Shown here: positions 1-7,426 of the stretch, piece by piece
Layout of the letters: each line of letters starts with the position of its first letter
Position numbering within the stretch: position 1 is the first letter of the stretch
Source: Acidimicrobiales bacterium
GTDB lineage: Bacteria > Actinomycetota > Acidimicrobiia > Acidimicrobiales > DATDAH01
Reading direction: 5' to 3'
Length of the DNA stretch: 36,065 nt
Assembly: GCA_016794585.1 (NCBI GenBank)
Contig: JAEUJM010000045.1
Coordinates: 1-36,065 of the forward strand
Translations under genes and position numbers: made by a program
Notes under the pieces: model-generated
What the model was told of the DNA's origin: nothing
Seen by the model: only the letters and a program-made list of their open reading frames with translations
Database searches by the model: none

Positions 1-1515
1 CTTCTTCAGCACCTTCATGGCGCCGGACAGGGGCAGGGGCTCGGCGCGGAATTCGACCGACTTGGGCAGCTTGTAGCCGGCGATGGACTCGCGGGCGTGG
101 TCGATGATCTCGGCCTCGGTGGCCTCGGCGTCGGGCTTGAGCACGACGATGGCGTGCACCTGCTCGCCCCAGGTCTCGTGGGGGATGCCGATGACGGCCA
201 CCTGGGCCACGGCCTCGTGCTTGGAGATGGCCGACTCGACCTCGGCGGAGTACACGTTCTCGCCGCCGGTGACGATCATGTCCTTCACCCGGTCGACCAG
301 GAACAGGTAACCGTTGTCGTCCAGGTAACCGGCGTCCCCCGTGTGGTACCAGCCGCCCCGGAACACCTCCTCGGTGGCCTCGGGCTTGTTCCAGTACTCC
401 CGCATGAAGTTGCCGGCCCGGGCGCACACCTCGCCGGGGGTGCCGGCGGGGAGCTCGTTGCCCTCGGGGTCCTGGATGGACAGCACGACGCCGGGAACCG
501 GTCGCCCGGCCGAGCGCAGGCGGTCGCCGCCGGCCTGGTGGTCCTCGGGGCGCAGGAAGGTGAGCACCGACGAGCACTCGGTCATGCCGTAGCCCTGGCT
601 GATCTCGAGGTCGGGGTACAGCTCGATCAGCTTGTCGAGGGTGGCCGCGGGCATGGGGGAGGCGCCGTAGGTGAGTAGGCGCAGCGAGGCGAGACGCTCG
701 GGGCGGAACTCGGGGTGGTTCAGCACCATGGCGATCATGGTGGGGACCATCACGGTCTGGGTGACGCCATGGGTCTCGATGAGGTCCATCACGCCGGCTG
801 GGTCGAACAGCGGGATGGTGACGTTGACCGCGCCCGAGGAGGCGATGCCGAGGACGCCGGCCATGGAGGCGGCGTGGAACAGCGGCGTCTGGTGCAGGTA
901 CACCTGGCTCGGGTCGAAGCTCTGGACCGCAGCGACGTGGTACAGGTTCAGCATCTCGGCGCGCTGGTCGAGCAGCACGCCCTTCGGCAGTCCCGTGGTG
1001 CCGCCGGTGTACATGAGGACGACGGGGTCGTCCTCCTCGGGCTCCTCGGGCACGTCGGTGGTGCCCGCGGCGAGCAGGTCCTCGTACTTGACCGTGTGGG
1101 GGACGTCGGCGTCGCCGATGAGCACGATGTGACGCAGGGGGCTCTCGCCCTCGGCGAAGGCGGACGCGAGGTGCTGGGCGAACATGGCGTCGACGAAGGC
1201 CACCTCGGTGCCCGAGTCGCGGATGATGTAGTCCAGCTCCTTGCCGGCCAGGCGCAGGTTGAGGGGGTTGACCACGCCGGCGCCGAGGAACGCCGCGTGG
1301 TACAGCTCGATGTACTGGGCGCTGTTGGTGGCCATCACCGCGAAGCGGTCGGACCGCTCGATACCGAGCTCGCTCTTCAGTGCGTTGGCGAGGCGCAGCA
1401 CCCGTTCGCCGTGCTCGGCGTAGGTGCGCTGGGTGGTGCCGTCGATCGTCGCGATCGAGTCGGCGTTGGCCCCGACGGCCGGCAGGAACATGCGCGAGTA
1501 CACGAGCTCTTTCAT
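1..1515 (-). CDS. Acyl-CoA synthetase (class I AMP-forming ligase), 3' end cut by window
   Basis: Activates a carboxylic acid, probably a fatty acid, to its acyl-CoA through an acyl-adenylate in the cytosol. The translation begins MKELVYSRMF and shows the phosphate-binding loop YTGGTTGLPKG, the adenine motif QGYGMTE, the GDAGYLDDNGYLFLVDR stretch containing the ribose-binding Asp and hinge region, and GGENVYSAEVE. The visible 505 residues reach the C-terminal subdomain (AGYKLPKSVEF). The gene runs off the left edge, so the last residues, including most of the region after the catalytic-lysine loop, may be missing. The ATG at 1515 is chosen because a TAGCGT hexamer lies 7 bases upstream, a leaderless-type arrangement; no good Shine-Dalgarno site is visible. 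A 16-base dyad sits just upstream. The nearby MaoC hydratase, SDR and crotonase suggest lipid metabolism. The exact substrate cannot be read from sequence. Confidence 0.93.
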   Translation of the reverse strand, partial: MKELVYSRMFLPAVGANADSIATIDGTTQRTYAEHGERVLRLANALKSELGIERSDRFAVMATNSAQYIELYHAAFLGAGVVNPLNLRLAGKELDYIIRDSGTEVAFVDAMFAQHLASAFAEGESPLRHIVLIGDADVPHTVKYEDLLAAGTTDVPEEPEEDDPVVLMYTGGTTGLPKGVLLDQRAEMLNLYHVAAVQSFDPSQVYLHQTPLFHAASMAGVLGIASSGAVNVTIPLFDPAGVMDLIETHGVTQTVMVPTMIAMVLNHPEFRPERLASLRLLTYGASPMPAATLDKLIELYPDLEISQGYGMTECSSVLTFLRPEDHQAGGDRLRSAGRPVPGVVLSIQDPEGNELPAGTPGEVCARAGNFMREYWNKPEATEEVFRGGWYHTGDAGYLDDNGYLFLVDRVKDMIVTGGENVYSAEVESAISKHEAVAQVAVIGIPHETWGEQVHAIVVLKPDAEATEAEIIDHARESIAGYKLPKSVEFRAEPLPLSGAMKVLKK

Positions 1516-1522
1516 GGACCTG

Positions 1523-1528
1523 ACGCTA
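1523..1528 (-). promoter_or_regulatory. Leaderless-type -10 box (TAGCGT) of acyl-CoA synthetase
   Basis: On the minus strand TAGCGT is followed by 7 bases (CAGGTCC) and then the ATG at 1515. This TANNNT-N7-ATG layout would place the transcription start at or beside the start codon. The same hexamer stands before glgP. It is assigned by pattern only. Confidence 0.5.
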
Positions 1529-1530
1529 GC

Positions 1531-1546
1531 CGTGACGTCCGTCACG
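1531..1546. promoter_or_regulatory. Operator-like dyad upstream of acyl-CoA synthetase
   Basis: CGTGACG-TC-CGTCACG is a perfect inverted repeat with 7-base arms. It lies immediately upstream of the putative -10 box, where the promoter spacer would be. Size and symmetry fit a TetR-family or similar dimeric repressor site, a common way of controlling acyl-CoA ligase genes. The cognate regulator is not in this window. Confidence 0.45.
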
Positions 1547-1582
1547 CCGCCGGGTGCAACCCGCCAGAACCTTCCGCCCGTG

Positions 1583-1634
1583 CGTTCTGGGTACTCGTCG
1601 GTGTCGTGAGCGCGACCGGGGAGTACCCGGAACG
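1583..1634 (-). terminator. Long hairpin between the PLC-like gene and acyl-CoA synthetase
   Basis: The arms CGTTCTGGGTACTC (1583-1596) and GAGTACCCGGAACG (1621-1634) are complementary over 14 positions, with one exception that can be a G-U pair. The loop is 24 bases. It lies 27 bases beyond the stop of the minus-strand PLC-like gene, so it may terminate that transcript. No U tract follows, as is usual in GC-rich actinobacteria. It could instead be a regulatory dyad for the downstream ligase gene. Confidence 0.4.
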
Positions 1635-1660
1635 AGCGGGTTGGGGTGAGTGCGGCGGCC

Positions 1661-2731
1661 TCAGGGGGCGGAGGGGTCGACGGCGGCGTCGTCGCAGCCG
1701 TCCGGGGCGTTCACCGGGTTGCAGCGGGCGAAGGTGCCGTCGGGGAAGGCCACCGTGTACCCGCTGCCGGGGGCGGGCGGCTCCGACGCCGGGTAGTCGG
1801 TGCTGATCCACTGGGCGCCGCTGACGAAGGCGTTCTCGCGGTCCTCGGTCTCGCCGTTCTGGGCGTTCAACAGGTCGCTGTCGGCCCGGGTGCGCACGAT
1901 GTAGCCGGCGTCCACCAGGCGCTGGATGTCGGCCAGGCTGTCCGTCGGGTCGTTCAGCTTGATGAACGCGGCGTCGGGGCGGCCCTCCTCGGAGGACGTG
2001 AACAGGACCCGGCCCTCGAGGGACGGGTGCCCCTCGACGTACAGGTCGCGGACCTCGTCGCCGTTGTCCATGGCGAACATCACCTGGCCGCGGGCCTCGC
2101 CCAGGGTGGGCCAGCCCGCGGGCACGGCCTCGGCGAGGGTGGCGGCGTCCCCGCGCACGTCGTCGGGCGTGATGAGGTCGTCCTCGGCGAACACGGACCG
2201 GATGTCGTCGTCGATCTGGTCCATGCCGGCCGCCCCCAGTTCCTGGGCCGGCGACTTCACCTCGACCAGCACGCCGAGGGGCACGTGATCGGGGTTGGCC
2301 TGGGACCAGGTGTGGATCTGCTCGAGGCAGTCGGTGAACAGGTCGCAGGTGGTGATCGGGTCGAAGTCGGGGAAGTGCAGCACGTGGAGCTCGCCGTCGT
2401 CCTGGAGGAACACGTCGAGCTCGGACGAGCGCAGGCCCTCGTCGAGCTGCTCGGGGAGCGGGTCGTGGGTGTAGTCGAGCGTGGCGGCCAGGGGGGAGAT
2501 CCCGCCGATCTGGTCGAAGTTGGACACGTGGTAGCTGTTGTGCGAGCCGATCACCTGGATCTGCTCGAGCCCGACGGCGTCGTCGTGGGCGAGCGTGGTG
2601 GTGGGGCCTCCCTCCGCCGCGGCGTCGTCGCTGCCGCTGTCCGACGACGAGCAGGCGACCGCCCCGACGGCGACGAGTGCGGCGAGGCCCAGCGCGAGCA
2701 GGCGTGAGCGGGCAGGGGCGTGCGTGCGCAT
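1661..2731 (-). CDS. Lipoprotein, Ca2+-dependent phosphoinositide phospholipase C-like
   Basis: A 356-residue predicted extracytoplasmic lipoprotein. The N-terminus MRTHAPARSR is followed by a hydrophobic stretch and a VGAVAC lipobox, then a Ser/Asp/Gly-rich linker. The body has GSHNSYH near the start of the domain, LDEGLRSSELDVFL, and HVLHFPDFDP, followed by LGVLVEVK. This is the layout of the bacterial Ca2+-dependent PI-PLC-like family, in which the His residues of the first and third motifs are catalytic. It would act on a phospholipid or related phosphodiester outside the membrane; the substrate is unknown. The start is ambiguous. ATG 2731 is preceded by CACAAT-N7, a near-consensus leaderless box, while ATG 2740 adds three residues. 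An AGGAGGTGA sequence further upstream is too distant (17 bases or more) to serve either start well. Confidence 0.82.
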   Translation of the reverse strand: MRTHAPARSRLLALGLAALVAVGAVACSSSDSGSDDAAAEGGPTTTLAHDDAVGLEQIQVIGSHNSYHVSNFDQIGGISPLAATLDYTHDPLPEQLDEGLRSSELDVFLQDDGELHVLHFPDFDPITTCDLFTDCLEQIHTWSQANPDHVPLGVLVEVKSPAQELGAAGMDQIDDDIRSVFAEDDLITPDDVRGDAATLAEAVPAGWPTLGEARGQVMFAMDNGDEVRDLYVEGHPSLEGRVLFTSSEEGRPDAAFIKLNDPTDSLADIQRLVDAGYIVRTRADSDLLNAQNGETEDRENAFVSGAQWISTDYPASEPPAPGSGYTVAFPDGTFARCNPVNAPDGCDDAAVDPSAP

Positions 2732-2822
2732 GGCCGCCATTGTGGCCCGTGCGTTCACCTCCTGTTCAGGCACCGGACACCCGCTCGCGCCGGCGGCGGT
2801 CGAGGTGGCCACGGCGGGCTTC

Positions 2823-2828
2823 TACAGT
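2823..2828 (+). promoter_or_regulatory. Leaderless-type -10 box (TACAGT) of MaoC gene
   Basis: TACAGT is followed by exactly 6 bases and then the GTG start at 2835. No Shine-Dalgarno sequence is present upstream of that GTG, so a leaderless mRNA is the simplest reading. Confidence 0.55.
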
Positions 2829-2834
2829 GGCGCC

Positions 2835-3290
2835 GTGCCCACCGTGTTCGCCGCCCCCGCCGAGCTCCTCGAAGCGGTCGGGCGGGACCTCGGCAGCAGC
2901 GAGTGGGTCCTCGTCACCCAGGAGCGGGTCGACCAGTTCAGCGAGGCCACCCGCACCTGGCAGTGGATCCACGAGCCCGGCGAGCGGGCCGACGCAGGGC
3001 CCTTCGGTGGCCCGATCTCGCACGGCTACCTCACGCTCTCGATGGTCAACGAGATGCTCCCCCAGATCATCGAGGTGCAGGGCGCGTCGATGGGCGTCAA
3101 CTACGGCACCGGCAAGGTGCGCTTCCCGGCACCGGTACCGGTCGGCGCCCGCATCCGCGGCCACGGCCGCCTCACCGCCGCCGATCCCGTCAACGGCGGG
3201 GTGCAGGCCACCGTGCAGGTCACCATCGAGGTCGAGGGCAACGACAAGCCGGCCTGCGTGGTCGAGACCCTCAGTCGGTTCCTGGTGTGA
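2835..3290 (+). CDS. MaoC-like (R)-specific enoyl-CoA hydratase
   Basis: A 151-residue hot-dog-fold protein. It carries the hydratase signature region WQWIHEPGERADAGPFGG followed by ISHGYLTLSM, and then NYGTGKVRFPAPVPVGARIRG. Order and spacing match single-domain MaoC hydratases such as mycobacterial Rv0130 (HtdZ), which hydrate trans-2-enoyl-CoAs to (R)-3-hydroxyacyl-CoAs. In the usual catalytic Asp/His pair, His is present (IH, SHG), but the position of the conserved Asp reads Glu (IHEP), so activity or preference may differ. GTG 2835 is chosen from the leaderless -10 box. The stop overlaps the NUDIX start by 4 bases (GTGA), indicating a two-gene operon. Confidence 0.9.
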   Translation: MPTVFAAPAELLEAVGRDLGSSEWVLVTQERVDQFSEATRTWQWIHEPGERADAGPFGGPISHGYLTLSMVNEMLPQIIEVQGASMGVNYGTGKVRFPAPVPVGARIRGHGRLTAADPVNGGVQATVQVTIEVEGNDKPACVVETLSRFLV

Positions 3291-4108
3291 CGGGCGACCC
3301 GGTTCCGCCGCCCGCCCGCGACGACGCGGGCATCGGCATCACCATCGACCTCGATCGCGAGGGCGAGGTGCCCGAGGCGATCCCCGCCGCCACCGTGGTC
3401 CTCGTACGTGACGGGGCCGAGGGCATCGAGACGTTGATGCTTCGCCGCAACTCCAAGTTGGCCTTCGCCGGCGGTCACTGGGTCTTCCCCGGTGGTCGGG
3501 TGGACGACGACGACCTCGAGCCGTCGCCCGAGGAGGCCGCGACGGGCGAGGTACCCGACCAGGACCAGCGCACCCTCCAGGCCGCCCGCCGCGCCGCGGT
3601 GCGCGAGGCGGCCGAGGAAGCCGGCCTCGCCGTCGACGTCGACTCGCTGGTCTGCTTCGCCCACTGGACGCCGCCACCGGTGGCGATCAAGCGCTTCGCC
3701 ACGTGGTTCTTCGTGGCGCCCGCCCCGACGGGTGACGTCACCGTCGACATGGGCGAGATCCACGAGCACCAATGGGTGCGCCCCGCAGACGCCCTGCGCA
3801 AGCGCGACGAGGGTGAGATCGAGCTCAGCCCGCCGACCTGGTGCACCCTCGACCGGCTGGCCGCTTCTGCCACCGTCGCCGACGCGCTGGCCGAGGCGGC
3901 CGACGCCGAGATCGAGCACTTCGAGACCCACATCGCCCGGGCGGAAGAGGGCGGTGCCGTGGCCATGTGGCACGGCGACGCCGGCTACGACAGCGGCGAC
4001 CCCGACGTCCCCGGCCCCCGGCACCGTCTGTGGATGGTGCCCGGCCCCTGGCGCTTCGAGCGCTGGGACGAACCGCCGGCTGCCGACCCGTCCGACCCTG
4101 CCGTCTGA
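3287..4108 (+). CDS. NUDIX hydrolase with an expanded Nudix box
   Basis: A 273-residue cytosolic pyrophosphohydrolase. The fold starts at about residue 30 (AATVVLVRDG). The Nudix box is split: GGHWVFPGGRVDD supplies the glycine end, and VREAAEEAGL supplies the metal-binding REUXEEXGU core about 40 residues later. An insertion rich in Glu, Pro and Asp lies between. Similar insertions occur in NUDT19-type CoA/nucleotide diphosphatases, so an acyl-CoA or CoA diphosphatase role beside MaoC is plausible but unproven. The C-terminal 70 residues (HGDAGYDSGDP, WRFERWDEPP) have no function I recognise. The GTG start lies inside the MaoC stop codon (GTGA), implying translational coupling. Confidence 0.87.
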   Translation: MTGDPVPPPARDDAGIGITIDLDREGEVPEAIPAATVVLVRDGAEGIETLMLRRNSKLAFAGGHWVFPGGRVDDDDLEPSPEEAATGEVPDQDQRTLQAARRAAVREAAEEAGLAVDVDSLVCFAHWTPPPVAIKRFATWFFVAPAPTGDVTVDMGEIHEHQWVRPADALRKRDEGEIELSPPTWCTLDRLAASATVADALAEAADAEIEHFETHIARAEEGGAVAMWHGDAGYDSGDPDVPGPRHRLWMVPGPWRFERWDEPPAADPSDPAV

Positions 4109-4174
4109 GCTCCTGTCTTGACCCTCCCGTCTGACCATCCTTCCTGACCCCCCCCCTGCGAAAAGGACTGCGCC

Positions 4175-4966
4175 ATGGGTGCCCTCGATCAATTCCTGGT
4201 GACCGACCGCGTCGCCATCGTGACCGGCGCCGGCCGCGGCATCGGCGCCGCCATCGCCAAGACCTACGCGGAGGCCGGGGGTGACGTCGTGCTCTCGGCC
4301 CGCACCGAGGAGCAGCTCCAGGAGGTCGCCGGCGAGATCGAGGCGCTGGGGCGGCGGGCCGTCCTGGTGCCAGCGGACCTGAACGACACCGAGAACCTGG
4401 GGGTGCTGGTCGAGCGGGCCGTCGCCGAGTTCGGTCGCGTCGACACCGTGGTCAACAACGTCGGCGGCACCATGCCCCGACCGTTCCTGGACACGTCCGA
4501 GCGCTTCTTCGAGGCGGCGCTGCACTTCAACGTGACGACCGCCTTCACCCTCACGAAGGCGGCCACGCCGCACCTGCTCCAGAGCGACTGCGGCAGCGTC
4601 GTCAACATCTCGTCGATGATGGGCCGACGCGCCGACCGCGGCATGGTGGCCTACGGCACGGCGAAGGGGGCACTGGCCCACATGACCCGCCTCTTGGCCT
4701 GTGACCTCGCCCCCAAGGTGCGGGTCAATGCCATCGCGGTGGGCTCGGTGGCCACCTCGGCGCTGCAGGTCGTCCTCGAGAACGAAGCCCTCGAGCGGGA
4801 GATGGTCGACAAGACGCCGCTGCGACGCCTCGGTGACCCGCTCGACATCGCCTTGGGGGCGCTCTGGTTGGCGTCGCCCGCGGGCAGCTTCGTCACGGGC
4901 AAGATGATCGAGATCGACGGGGGCCTCGAGGCCCCCAACCTGGCGCTCGGCCTACCCGACCTCTAG
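4175..4966 (+). CDS. Short-chain dehydrogenase/reductase (SDR)
   Basis: A 263-residue classical SDR with NAD(P)H-binding TGAGRGIG near residue 17, the structural NNVGG motif, active-site Ser in NISSMMG, and catalytic Tyr160 and Lys164 (YGTAK). It has the usual C-terminal ...GKMIEIDGGLE. It would oxidise or reduce a hydroxyl/keto group on a cytosolic substrate. Similarity to steroid or acyl dehydrogenases of mycobacteria is by impression only. The ATG at 4175 has a clear AAAGGA site 8 bases upstream. It follows the NUDIX gene by 66 bases and may be co-transcribed with it. A GC-rich hairpin follows the stop. Confidence 0.93.
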   Translation: MGALDQFLVTDRVAIVTGAGRGIGAAIAKTYAEAGGDVVLSARTEEQLQEVAGEIEALGRRAVLVPADLNDTENLGVLVERAVAEFGRVDTVVNNVGGTMPRPFLDTSERFFEAALHFNVTTAFTLTKAATPHLLQSDCGSVVNISSMMGRRADRGMVAYGTAKGALAHMTRLLACDLAPKVRVNAIAVGSVATSALQVVLENEALEREMVDKTPLRRLGDPLDIALGALWLASPAGSFVTGKMIEIDGGLEAPNLALGLPDL

Positions 4967-4978
4967 ATCGCGTGAGCG

Positions 4979-5008
4979 GAGCCCCTCGGGCCCGAGGGGG
5001 CGGGGCTC
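4979..5008. terminator. Bidirectional GC-rich hairpin between convergent genes
   Basis: The region contains a perfect 18-base palindrome, CCCCTCGGG-CCCGAGGGG (4982-4999). An alternative outer pairing joins GAGCCCC (4979-4985) with GGGGCTC (5002-5008). It lies just after the SDR stop and touches the stop of the opposing proline-rich gene, so it can serve both transcripts. There is no U tract. Confidence 0.55.
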
Positions 5009-6614
5009 ACCGCCAGAGGGAGTCGGGCGGCTCGGTCGCGGGCGCCGTGGTCTCCGTCGCCGCACCATGGGCGTCGAACAACGCACCCGCGTCGCTGGCG
5101 GGCGCGCCCCATCCGGAGAGAGCGGCGTCTGCCGGCGGAGGCGGCGGTGGGGGAGGAGGCGGCGGGGGAGGAGGCGGGGCCGAGTCCGCAGAGGGCAGGG
5201 GCGCCGGCGACGGGAACGACGCCGGTCCCGGTGGGGGGCCGGTCGGGGTGCCGAGGGCGTCGGCGAGCGTCTCCGGCGGCGCCGGGAAGGCATCGGGCAG
5301 GGTGTCGTGGGGCGGCACCGGTGGGGCCGGTGGAGCCGGTCGGTCCCACGCCGCGTCGTGCGCAGCCGGAGGAGCCTCGAACCCGGCGGGCGTCGGGATC
5401 GAGGTCCAGGGGTCAGCGGTCGGGGCCTCCGAGCGTTCGGGTTCGAACACCAGCGGGGCGAGGGGCGCGTCGGGGACCGGCGGCTCGGAGCCGGCTGCGG
5501 CTGTGGGCGGCGGCAGGTCGGGCACCGGCACCTGCGCCACCGGCACGGCGGGCCGGTCGACCTGAGGGGCCGGGCCGGGCGCCGGGGAAGCAGGGGGAAC
5601 CGGCGGCGGCGGGGGTGGCGGGGGCGGGGGCGCCTCGGCGACGGGCGTCGGCGGGAAGAGCGGACGGGGCGCGGACAGGACCGGCTCGGGCGTCTCGGCG
5701 TTGAACAACGCGGCGGCCGGCGGGGTCGAGCCGCGGCGGGGCGTGAGCGGGTTCTCCGGGACAGGGGTGGGCTCGACGAATGGCTCGGCCGCTCGCTCCG
5801 CGGCCGTCGCCGCGCCGGTCGCCATCGCCAAGGTCCCGGGAGCCGGGGCGACGTTGGCCCACGGGTCGGTGGGGGCCGCCGGCGGGACCGGAGGCAGGGG
5901 GGCGGACGTGCGGCGCATCGTGGACGTGCCGGCCATCGCCTGCTCGATGTCGGTGGGCAGCCCCACGTCGTCGAGCGCCGGCATGAGCTCGTGGAGGCTG
6001 AACGCCGTGGTGAACCCGGCCACACTGCCGTCGGTGCGGTGGACCACGAGGCCCGGGTCGGTGGTGCGCTCGTTGCCGGGCACGAGGATGAGGCGCTCCA
6101 CCGACTTCCAGAGCAGGACCGCCAGGGGCTCGCGCTTCACACCCGGGTCCACCACGGCGAGGCCGCGATGGTCGAGCAGGAGGCGCTGGCGGCCGGCCGG
6201 AGCGCCGGGCTCCCAGGCCCCGAAGGCCTGACCCGAGCGCGAAGCCCAACGGGTGTTCTCGTCGGTGCGGCGCGCCCGGCGAGTCGTGGTGCGCTGCCAG
6301 ATGACGATGGCGACGGCGAACGCGAGGGCGGCGATGGCCGGCGTGAGATCCTCTACGCCGGCGCTGACCACGAGGGCCGCGACGACGATGCCGCCGGTGA
6401 GCAGAAGCGTCGGGGAGGTGGCGGGCTTCTCGGGTTGCAGCCCCAGGCTGGTCATGGCCTGGCGCACCGGCGTGGCTCCACCGACTCCCGCGTCGACGAC
6501 GTCGACGATGACGTGGGACGCGGGCCCGCGCAGGCGGTCGATCATGCCTGCGGTCCCGATCGCCCCCGGCGTGGGGGCGTGGGGCACGCTCTGGTCCTCA
6601 TGGGATGCGGTCAT
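5007..6614 (-). CDS. Membrane-anchored proline-rich protein of unknown function
   Basis: A 535-residue protein I cannot assign to a family. Residues 1 to about 65 are soluble. Two hydrophobic segments follow (LLLTGGIVVAALVVSAGV and LTPAIAALAFAVAIVIW) and then a basic stop (RTTTRRARRT). A compact region of about 110 residues comes next (RLLLDHRGLAVVDPG, SVERLILVPGN, GLVVHRTDGSVAGFTTAFSLHELMPALDDVGLPTDIEQAM), resembling a small beta-rich regulatory or PH-like domain. The C-terminal half is disordered, Pro/Ala-rich, and has runs of 10 and 15 prolines. The ATG at 6614 is preferred because GAGAGGA lies 6 bases upstream on the minus strand. An in-frame GTG at 6629 overlaps that site and is less likely. 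The tail may be a binding or spacer region on one membrane face. Confidence 0.75.
   Translation of the reverse strand: MTASHEDQSVPHAPTPGAIGTAGMIDRLRGPASHVIVDVVDAGVGGATPVRQAMTSLGLQPEKPATSPTLLLTGGIVVAALVVSAGVEDLTPAIAALAFAVAIVIWQRTTTRRARRTDENTRWASRSGQAFGAWEPGAPAGRQRLLLDHRGLAVVDPGVKREPLAVLLWKSVERLILVPGNERTTDPGLVVHRTDGSVAGFTTAFSLHELMPALDDVGLPTDIEQAMAGTSTMRRTSAPLPPVPPAAPTDPWANVAPAPGTLAMATGAATAAERAAEPFVEPTPVPENPLTPRRGSTPPAAALFNAETPEPVLSAPRPLFPPTPVAEAPPPPPPPPPPVPPASPAPGPAPQVDRPAVPVAQVPVPDLPPPTAAAGSEPPVPDAPLAPLVFEPERSEAPTADPWTSIPTPAGFEAPPAAHDAAWDRPAPPAPPVPPHDTLPDAFPAPPETLADALGTPTGPPPGPASFPSPAPLPSADSAPPPPPPPPPPPPPPPADAALSGWGAPASDAGALFDAHGAATETTAPATEPPDSLWR
5133..5177 (-). repeat. Run of 15 proline codons
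   Basis: Fifteen consecutive CCN codons on the minus strand, using all four third bases, encode an uninterrupted polyproline run near the C-terminus of the proline-rich membrane protein. Such a run would normally stall ribosomes unless EF-P acts. The mixed codons argue against simple slippage as the only origin. Confidence 0.9.
5601..5630 (-). repeat. Run of 10 proline codons
   Basis: Ten consecutive proline codons in the same protein, about 140 residues upstream of the 15-proline run and flanked by Ala and Val-Pro-Pro. Confidence 0.9.
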
Positions 6615-6692
6615 CGCCTGTCCTCTCACGCCCAGCGATCTCGTGCCCTTCCATCGGACGTGGGGACGCTGACCTGAGCGTTGTCCCGATGA

Positions 6693-7376
6693 TCAGGAGG
6701 GACGCAGGAGCAGCAGGGCGACGCCGGCCAGGGCCGCGCCCGCCACCAGGACGAACGCCCCCGCCACCACGAGGCGGGGCACGACGCGACTGAGCTGCGA
6801 GACCCGCTCGGCGTCGTCGAGTCCGCTCGTCGCGGACCTCGGCCCGTGGGTGAGCTGCCATGCCGAGCGGAGGCCCCCGACGGCGAACAGCCAGGCCAGG
6901 GCGATGGCCACGGTGCGCGTCACGGCATCGGCCGCCTCGGTGGCGGCCAGCCACAGCACCACGGCCGTGACGGCGAACACGACGAGGCCCCAGGGGTTGC
7001 GCACCCAGAGCACGAGTGCGACCGCCACGAAGACTGCGCCGAGCAACAGGAAGAGGCGATGGTCCTCGCTGGCCACCGACGCCGCCGCGACGACGCCGAC
7101 GAGCGGGGGAGCGGGATAGCCGGCGAGGGTGAAGGCACTCAGGCGGAGGCGGGGGTAGCGCCCGCCGATGAGGGTGAGGGTCTCCCCCGATGCATCGAGG
7201 GCGATCGACACCCGCCGGACCCGGCCGCCGACGAGGAGGCCGACGGTGGCATGGCCGAGCTCGTGGACCAGGGTGACGACTTGGGCGAGGGCGCGACCGG
7301 TGACCGGCGCGAGGAGGAGGGCGACCACGGCGACGCCCACGACGGCGGCGAACACCGGGTCATCGGTGCCGAGCAC
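6693..7376 (-). CDS. M50B-like membrane zinc metallopeptidase
   Basis: A 227-residue polytopic membrane protein. The zinc-binding motif HELGH follows the first transmembrane segment (VTLVHELGHATVGLLVGGRV, about residues 34-53). Several further hydrophobic segments follow. This fits the M50B-like family, whose members are related to site-2 proteases but compact and mostly uncharacterised. A second metal ligand motif (NPxxD-like) is not obvious, so activity is uncertain. The GTG start at 7376 is preceded on the minus strand by TAGACC-N6, one mismatch from a leaderless -10 box. It lies downstream of the DJ-1 gene on the same strand, with a hairpin between them. Confidence 0.8.
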   Translation of the reverse strand: MLGTDDPVFAAVVGVAVVALLLAPVTGRALAQVVTLVHELGHATVGLLVGGRVRRVSIALDASGETLTLIGGRYPRLRLSAFTLAGYPAPPLVGVVAAASVASEDHRLFLLLGAVFVAVALVLWVRNPWGLVVFAVTAVVLWLAATEAADAVTRTVAIALAWLFAVGGLRSAWQLTHGPRSATSGLDDAERVSQLSRVVPRLVVAGAFVLVAGAALAGVALLLLRPS

Positions 7377-7395
7377 CCTGGCGGTCTACCAGCCC

Positions 7396-7413
7396 GGCCC
7401 CCCTGAGGGGGCC
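7396..7413 (-). terminator. Hairpin after the DJ-1/PfpI gene
   Basis: GGCCCCC-CTGA-GGGGGCC forms a 7-base-pair G/C stem with a 4-base loop. It starts 14 bases past the stop codon of the minus-strand DJ-1/PfpI gene. It would separate that transcript from the M50-like gene, which has its own putative start signals. Confidence 0.45.
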
Positions 7414-7426
7414 GCGCGGCCGGCGC

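Noticed and set aside
97..678. Plus-strand open frames opposite the acyl-CoA synthetase
   Set aside because: They overlap a conserved ligase read on the minus strand and show only Gly/Val/His-rich shadow composition.
5133..5630. G-rich repeats as a possible CRISPR or structural DNA repeat
   Set aside because: There are no spacers or conserved repeat units; the repetition is explained by proline codons.
5067..6677. Plus-strand open frame opposite the proline-rich protein, very rich in Arg and Gly
   Set aside because: It is a mirror of proline codons; the minus-strand frame has a ribosome site, membrane helices and an ordered domain.
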